A stretch of 64,000 nt of DNA from Crotophaga sulcirostris (Eukaryota > Chordata > Aves > Cuculiformes > Crotophagidae). The notes beneath the pieces are model-generated. The model saw only the letters and a program-made list of their open reading frames with translations, was not told the DNA's origin and did not search any database. Below are positions 59,121 through 64,000 of the stretch, in pieces; the stretch's first letter is position 1, and each line of letters starts with the position of its first letter. The translations under genes and the position numbers were made by a program. The DNA is taken from NCBI GenBank assembly GCA_013397455.1, contig VYZB01000918.1, forward strand, positions 3,427 to 67,426. The letters are read 5' to 3'.

Positions 59121-59787
59121 ATGTCTTCAGGAGGACAACTGAGCAGTAGATGCTACTCACCCTGCGAGGTGACCTGCCCACAGCCATGCGTTAATGCCTG
59201 GAACGAGCCCTGCGTCACCTCCTGCGGAGACTCCCGTGCTGTGGTCTACGCACCACCTGTGGTCATCACCTTCCCAGGCCCCATCCTCAGCTCCTGCCCT
59301 CAGGAGAGCTTNNNNNNNNNNNNNNNNNNNNNNNNNNNNNNNNNNNNNNNNNNNNNNNNNNNNNNNNNNNNNNNNNNNNNNNNNNNNNNNNNNNNNNNNN
59401 NNNNNNNNNNNNNNNNNNNNNNNNNNNNNNNNNNNNNNNNNNNNNNNNNNNNNNNNNNNNNNNNNNNNNNNNNNNNNNNNNNNNNNNNNNNNNNNNNNNN
59501 NNNNNNNNNNNNNNNNNNNNNNNNNNNNNNNNNNNNNNNNNNNNNNNNNNNNGTATGGAGGAGGTAGTTCATTTGGCTCTGGGGGCTTGTATGGAGGAAG
59601 CAGGTCATTTGGGGGCTCATACAGAGGCAGAAGATCCTTTAGTTCTGCTTCTTGTGGTGGGGGCTTTGGGGGCTCCTTTGGAGGAGGCAGCTCGTATGGT
59701 GGAGGATTTGGGAGCTCCTTTGGAGGAGGCAGCTCCTCCAGTTACCGGAGGTTTCGTGGAGGAAACTGTGGCTACGGTTATTTCTGA
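59121..59787 (+). CDS. Gene J: Gly/Ser-rich beta-keratin, near-copy of I, with an assembly gap
   Basis: The start [11 protein letters not shown] at 59121 follows a 20-nt leader after GCTACAG (ends 59100). The first 63 residues match gene I except for a few changes (SPCEV for PPCEV, YAPPVV for YPPPVV), and the core [15 protein letters not shown] is intact. Unknown bases at 59312-59552 then remove the first part of the Gly tail. After the gap the frame resumes ([15 protein letters not shown]) and runs to GYGYF and TGA at 59785-59787. The two sides are in different frames at the stated gap size (59121-59787 is 667 nt), so the gap length is not exact. J also has 14 extra residues ([14 protein letters not shown]) compared with I near the end. 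I judge it a real gene. Confidence 0.92.
59312..59552. other. Assembly gap (241 N)
   Basis: Run of undetermined bases inside the Gly-rich repeat of gene J. Comparison with gene I suggests that roughly 180-225 bp belong here if the repeat number is the same. Confidence 0.99.
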
Positions 59788-59976
59788 AGGGACAACACCT
59801 ACAGCTCCAGAAGCCCTGGGCTGTGATAATCTCACGGGAGAAGCTCCAACCCAGTGATGTCCAAGCGATCAGCTTTGCTGGCAAGCGTGGAGCTGCATCT
59901 CTTCTCAAAGTGATGTGAAACGTCCTTTGTCCCCTGCACACCTGTCTTCCCCAATTGTATCCTGTGCTTCCCTCTC

Positions 59977-59982
59977 ATTAAA
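59977..59982 (+). other. Poly(A) signal of gene J
   Basis: ATTAAA followed by GCTACGTTGCATCAG, the shared module, about 190 nt after the stop. Confidence 0.82.
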
Positions 59983-61806
59983 GCTACGTTGCATCAGTAC
60001 CTTTGCCTCATGTTTTCTTGCCTTTTCCCTTACAAACCACTTTGCTGTGGAACTCATTGCCACAAAGCCAGCTGTCAACCAAAAATTTTGTCTTGAGTCT
60101 TTAAGAGGCGGTCAGGCCCCTTAAACTGACAGAAGGATTGTGGAGCGGTGGAAGATACTGCACCCTGTGACACATTTAGGGATTCAAGCTGCTAAACTGG
60201 AATTCAGCTGCCTGGTGATGTGTGATTATCCAACATCCCAGCCGCGGAACTATACAGTGATTGCAAACAAATGATCTAATTGGTTTTTAATGGGGCTTGT
60301 TTCTTCAGTGCTATTAAAGTTCTGCTTGGAGCTGATGAGGTTCTTGATTGCAATCATTAAATAAATCACAGATTAAAACTCCTTAACTTCTTTAAATGCA
60401 GGGAACTTAATCAATTGCTTAATTGTGTCAGTATCATCTAATATATTTGTTTACAAACACCAGAAAAGCTGTCAATTAAATTTTTTTTTTGGTTTGCCTT
60501 TTTCACCTTAGTTTTAACAAAGAGCTAAAAATTAGATTTTTTCAAAGTGGGACCAGAAATCTATGACAGGGAGGTTCTGTGTCCTGGCTCTGCTAAGAGT
60601 CTCCATGTTTCAGTTCGTCCTTCTTGACTTTGCAAACACAAAAGATTGTGTAATTGAATGTGAAGTGTAAAAGAACTGAAAAATCCTCTTTCTTTGGCTC
60701 CTGATCTCTCTCATGTTTTCCAGGAAATATCTAGAGCCAGGTTTTAACACAACTTCAGCATTCGATAAACCTCTCTTGGAGACTCATCCATTGCTCTCTT
60801 TGTGTTCCTACTCCCAGCCATAGCTATGGAAAACAACAACGCAAGGCATTTTTTCTGCTCTCGTGTCACTCATCACTTATGAAAGTCTCTTTTGCAAACA
60901 CTTATGATATAAAAGCACATTATGCTGTCATATAAATGCAGCCTTTTCATGGGGCCGCAGTCAAAGGAAATTCCAAAATAGCTTCAGGTATTTAACATTG
61001 AAGGCTGAAATCTCAGAAATCAAGAAGGTCTTGTGTGGTTGATTTTCTTTGGTTACCATCCATGATTCCCAGATAAATATACTTTTATATTTATATATTA
61101 ATATATTTATTATGCATTTTTGAGGCATTCTTGGTAATATATTGAAGTTGCCTAAACCTCAGACATCTCCAGGGAACCAGGATGATTCCTATACACTGAT
61201 TCTAAATGAAATATAGTGGAAGGATGAGTAGACTCCTTCAGAAGAAAAGAACTGGGCTATAACAGAGTACAAAATAAAAACTCTTACGAATTTCCAGTCT
61301 TCAGCTGACAATGTCCCAACCCTTACACTCTTTTTTTTCCCTACACTTTTCTGCAATGGGCAGGGAGAGAAAATATTAAGCAGTTTGACCTCTTCTGAAA
61401 AGGTCTTGTACTTGTGGCATTTTAAATCTCACCCCTCACTTTACACGAAATGAAACTGCTGCGCTGATGAAAAATGATTTTTCTGTAGCAAGTGATTTCT
61501 GTTTATGATCAGTTCATGCACCAACACAAACTGTTGAGTCATCAGCTTCAGAAACCTCTGTGCCCTATGGAGAATCAAAACACAACTGGTTTGTGTGCTT
61601 CAGTTTTGAAAGTTTCATTCAACCAGCCTTTACACAACACCCTTATTACTTAAGCAATTACTATCATATTGCCATAAAACCCCATAATTGTTGCTCACGG
61701 GCTATGGAACCAGCTCTAGGAAGCCCAGCAAACTGGTGGAAGGATAAGACCAAAAACATCTTGAGGAGAAAGAAAAACTGAACAAAATTTGATGATGCAA
61801 GAGGAT
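59983..61806. other. Spacer between the tails of J and K
   Basis: No gene seen. It is strongly AT-rich around 61080-61140 (TATATTAATATATTTATTAT). No CR1 was recognised here, which makes it the longest CR1-free spacer in the window. Confidence 0.5.
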
Positions 61807-61812
61807 TTTAAT
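61807..61812 (-). other. Poly(A) signal of gene K
   Basis: Minus-strand ATTAAA followed by ATCCTCTTGCATCATC, the shared module. It implies a 3' UTR of about 430 nt. Confidence 0.78.
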
Positions 61813-62241
61813 ATAATGAGAAATGAGATACAATGCAGAATGAGAAGCCACACAACACAAAGCAAACACTTCCTTGGTTCCAGGGAAGGGCACGGCATTC
61901 ACTGCCTACAAAGAGTCCATTTTCCACGGATCATTCTTCTCCTGTCACAGCTCTGTTGACTGTGATAGCCTTTCAAATAATTTTTTTCCTTGCATTGGCA
62001 CCATGAATATAATGATCAAGCACTGAGAGCTGATTAACAGAAGCTGACATTAAGAAATGACAAAGTGAAAAAAGCAAGCAAGAGGTGTGGACCCAGTCTG
62101 CAGAGGTACTGAGCAAGGGTGGCTCCTTGGCTGATGCAACAGGCTTTCGCCATCTCTGAAAACCAGCCCCAGAGTTGCAGAGATGGATCTTCCATTTTCA
62201 TCTCTGAAGGTGTTGCATGGTCTGCAGGTGTTCACACTGCC

Positions 62242-62697
62242 TTAAAAGGAGCCACAGTTTCCAGGGCGGGATCCACGGCTGCTGCAGCGGGACCACCTGC
62301 TGTAACAGCCCCCCATCCCTGAGGAACCTCCAGACCCAAAGGAACTCCCAGATCCAGAGGAACCTCCCATCCCTGAGGCACCCCCAGATCCATAGGATCC
62401 CCCTGACCCGGTCAGGCCCCTAGAACCAAAGGAGATCCCCATCCCACTGGAACCATCAGAGCTCTGTGAGGTCAAAGCACCAGAGGATTGGGGAAATGAT
62501 GCTCCCACAACACTCTGCTGAGGGCAGGTTTGGGCAATCACGCCTGGGAAGGTGAGGACAACAGGTGGGGGATACACCACGGCTCTGGAGTCCCCACATG
62601 ACATCACACAGGGCCCAAGGCTTCTGCTGTAGGCACATGGTGGTGGGCAAGTCACCTCACAGGAGGGCAGGCACCGGGAGCTGATGTTGTAGGACAT
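62242..62697 (-). CDS. Gene K: divergent Gly/Ser-rich beta-keratin
   Basis: A 151-residue corneous beta-protein. The start MSYNISSRC at 62697 follows a 23-nt leader after TTCCCAG (exon 2 starts at 62720). The upstream Met at 62736 lies before the acceptor. Residues 13-36 hold CEVTCPPPCAYSRSLGPC and SCGDSRAV, where SLGPC replaces the usual NEPC. Residues 42-60 hold YPPPVVLTFPGVIAQTCPQ. PGVIAQT replaces the otherwise nearly constant PGPILSS, a notable change at the end of the beta core. The tail (residues 83-130) is Gly/Ser-rich with Met ([17 protein letters not shown]) and almost no Tyr. The end is Arg/Ser/Cys-rich (CYSRWSRCSSRGSRPGNCGSF) without CGPC. Membership in the family is clear. Whether the altered core still packs into the standard filament is uncertain. 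Confidence 0.94.
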   Translation of the reverse strand: MSYNISSRCLPSCEVTCPPPCAYSRSLGPCVMSCGDSRAVVYPPPVVLTFPGVIAQTCPQQSVVGASFPQSSGALTSQSSDGSSGMGISFGSRGLTGSGGSYGSGGASGMGGSSGSGSSFGSGGSSGMGGCYSRWSRCSSRGSRPGNCGSF

Positions 62698-63071
62698 CGT
62701 TCTCAGGGTTTGAGGTGAAGCTGGGAAAGACAACATGCAGTCAGGAAACCATCATGGTCAGGTGCCCATCAAACACATAATAGCAATGGGGTTAGGTAGG
62801 CAGATTAGATCCTGTTGATGCTTCCTATTCCTCCCCCAGGTGCTCCTGTCCTGTGATCCCTTTTCTTCCTCCCTTTTTGCCACAGCAGAGGATGCATAGG
62901 ACTTTATTTATTCAGTAGTGTTTAGCTTTGTATTTGCGCCTCAAGTTTTGAAAGATCTAAGAAAAAATAACGTAACTCTTGAAATTCTGTCTTTAAATGT
63001 AAAATTGATTCTTACCACTGTCTACAGGTTACTGCAGTGCAAAATATGAAAAATAAGATTTCACTGCAACA

Positions 63072-63412
63072 TAGAATCATAGAATGGTTTGGGTTGCAAG
63101 GAACCATGAAGGTCGTCCAGTCCAACCCCCATGCTGTGAGCAGGGACATCTTCTTGCTCAGAGCCCCATCCAACCTGGCCTTGAAGACCTCCAGGGATGG
63201 AGCATCTACCACCTCTCTGGGCAACCTGTGCTAGTGTTACACCACGCCCAGTGTAAAAAGTCTCTCCTAGTATTTTTTCCAAACCTCTCCTCTTTTAGTT
63301 TAAAACCATTCCCCCTTGTTCTATTTTTACAGGCCCTGCTAAAAGTTTTTCGCCATGTTGCTTATAAAGCCCCCTTTAAGTATTGAAAGGCTGCAATAAG
63401 GTCTTCTCAGAG
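63072..63412 (-). mobile_element. CR1 in the intron of gene K
   Basis: Sense to K: catagaatcatagaatggtt, 'ccatccaacctggccttgaa', then 'tttaaaaccattccccctt'. Confidence 0.93.
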
Positions 63413-63527
63413 AGATCTAATCTCATTGCTGAAATCACAAAATACAGGCATAGGAAAGGGTCCTCATTTAAATCTATCACTATAGAAATATTATAGATAT
63501 AAAAGCAGGAGCTAAAATCCAACTCAC

Positions 63528-63595
63528 CTAGAACACCAAGACAGGCAAGTCAGGAGAAGGCGTTAGGAGACTCCGAGGATGTTCCTGCTTTTATA
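63528..63595 (-). promoter_or_regulatory. Promoter and non-coding exon 1 of gene K
   Basis: Minus-strand TATAAAA at 63589-63595, then exon 1 with CTTCTCCTGACTTGCC ending GTTCTAG at 63528 before GTGAGTTGG. The AT-rich element (CTAATTAGAAAC, then GAAAATAATTACAG on the minus strand) is at 63694-63726, about 100-130 bp upstream. Confidence 0.87.
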
Positions 63596-63726
63596 CCCTT
63601 TTGCAGGCAACTCCAGGGATATGAAGCATCTCATAAAATATTTAGTAAGTACCAGAGTATGGGGTTTCTTTTCTGAGTAACTCCTCCAATAGCTGTAATT
63701 ATTTTCGTAGTTTCTAATTAGTAAAC

Positions 63727-64000
63727 GATCAAAATTGGTTTACTACACTGACCTGCACAATATGACTCTCATATAATAAATCTGTGGGTTCTATCATGTT
63801 GAAATTTTACAGCCAAATATGCAATATCATGTTGTTAACTACACTGGATTTACAACGGAAACTGATTGACCTCTGCTAATGATTTACCAAGAAGGAGCCC
63901 TCAGGAAGATCAGCCCTGCAAGTCTGCTTTCAAGAATGGCCTGACCCTGATGCTGAGCCACACGACATAATTTTGAAGCTCAACGGCGCTTCCAAGTTTG
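63727..64000. other. Right-edge spacer
   Basis: Unique sequence upstream of gene K. No gene or repeat recognised. Confidence 0.5.

Overview
The window looks like avian nuclear DNA from the beta-keratin (corneous beta-protein) part of the epidermal differentiation complex. Two things support this. Ten intact genes and one broken gene share the bird/reptile corneous beta-protein core (PPPVVxTFPGPIL and relatives between Cys-rich and Gly-rich ends). The DNA between them is also littered with about 35 pieces of CR1, the dominant bird LINE. I cannot name the species.

Layout, left to right (letters are my own labels): an orphan minus-strand promoter and first exon at 1.2 kb whose coding exon must lie off the left edge; A (+, 5.5 kb) and B (+, 13.6 kb), scale-type proteins starting MSCYDLC; C (-, 20.1-20.5 kb), D (+, 27.4 kb), E (-, 30.6-31.0 kb) and F (+, 38.9 kb), proteins of the [20 protein letters not shown] type; psi-G (-, 40.1-40.4 kb), frameshifted and cut short by a CR1; H (-, 46.8-47.3 kb), a beta-core protein with a Cys-Pro tail; I (-, 54.7-55.3 kb) and J (+, 59.1-59.8 kb), an inverted pair of near-copies, J holding an assembly gap; K (-, 62.2-62.7 kb), a divergent Gly/Ser-rich member.

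Every intact gene has the same plan: a TATA box, a short pyrimidine-rich non-coding first exon, one intron (about 0.5-2.5 kb) in the 5' leader, and a second exon that begins 20-24 nt before the ATG and holds the whole reading frame. Most end with ATTAAA followed within about 12 nt by TTGCATC or a close variant. An AT-rich element (roughly CTAATnA, a gap, then AGCAAAAYAATTAC) recurs about 85-150 bp upstream of the TATA boxes. The proteins are expected to co-assemble into the hard corneous material of scales, claws, beak and feather-bearing epidermis, with Cys-rich ends for cross-linking and Gly/Tyr/Ser-rich tails setting the mechanical character.

Most notable: a stop-loss that adds 23 residues to E; the Cys-every-fourth-residue tail of H; an antisense CR1 that ends next to, and may supply part of, the splice acceptor of D; the I/J pair whose coding exons match far better than their introns; the shared upstream element and 3'-end module; and a divergent 254-bp tandem duplication at 34.2-34.7 kb. 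Apart from CR1, one retroviral LTR and small tandem repeats, the spacers show no further genes that I can support.
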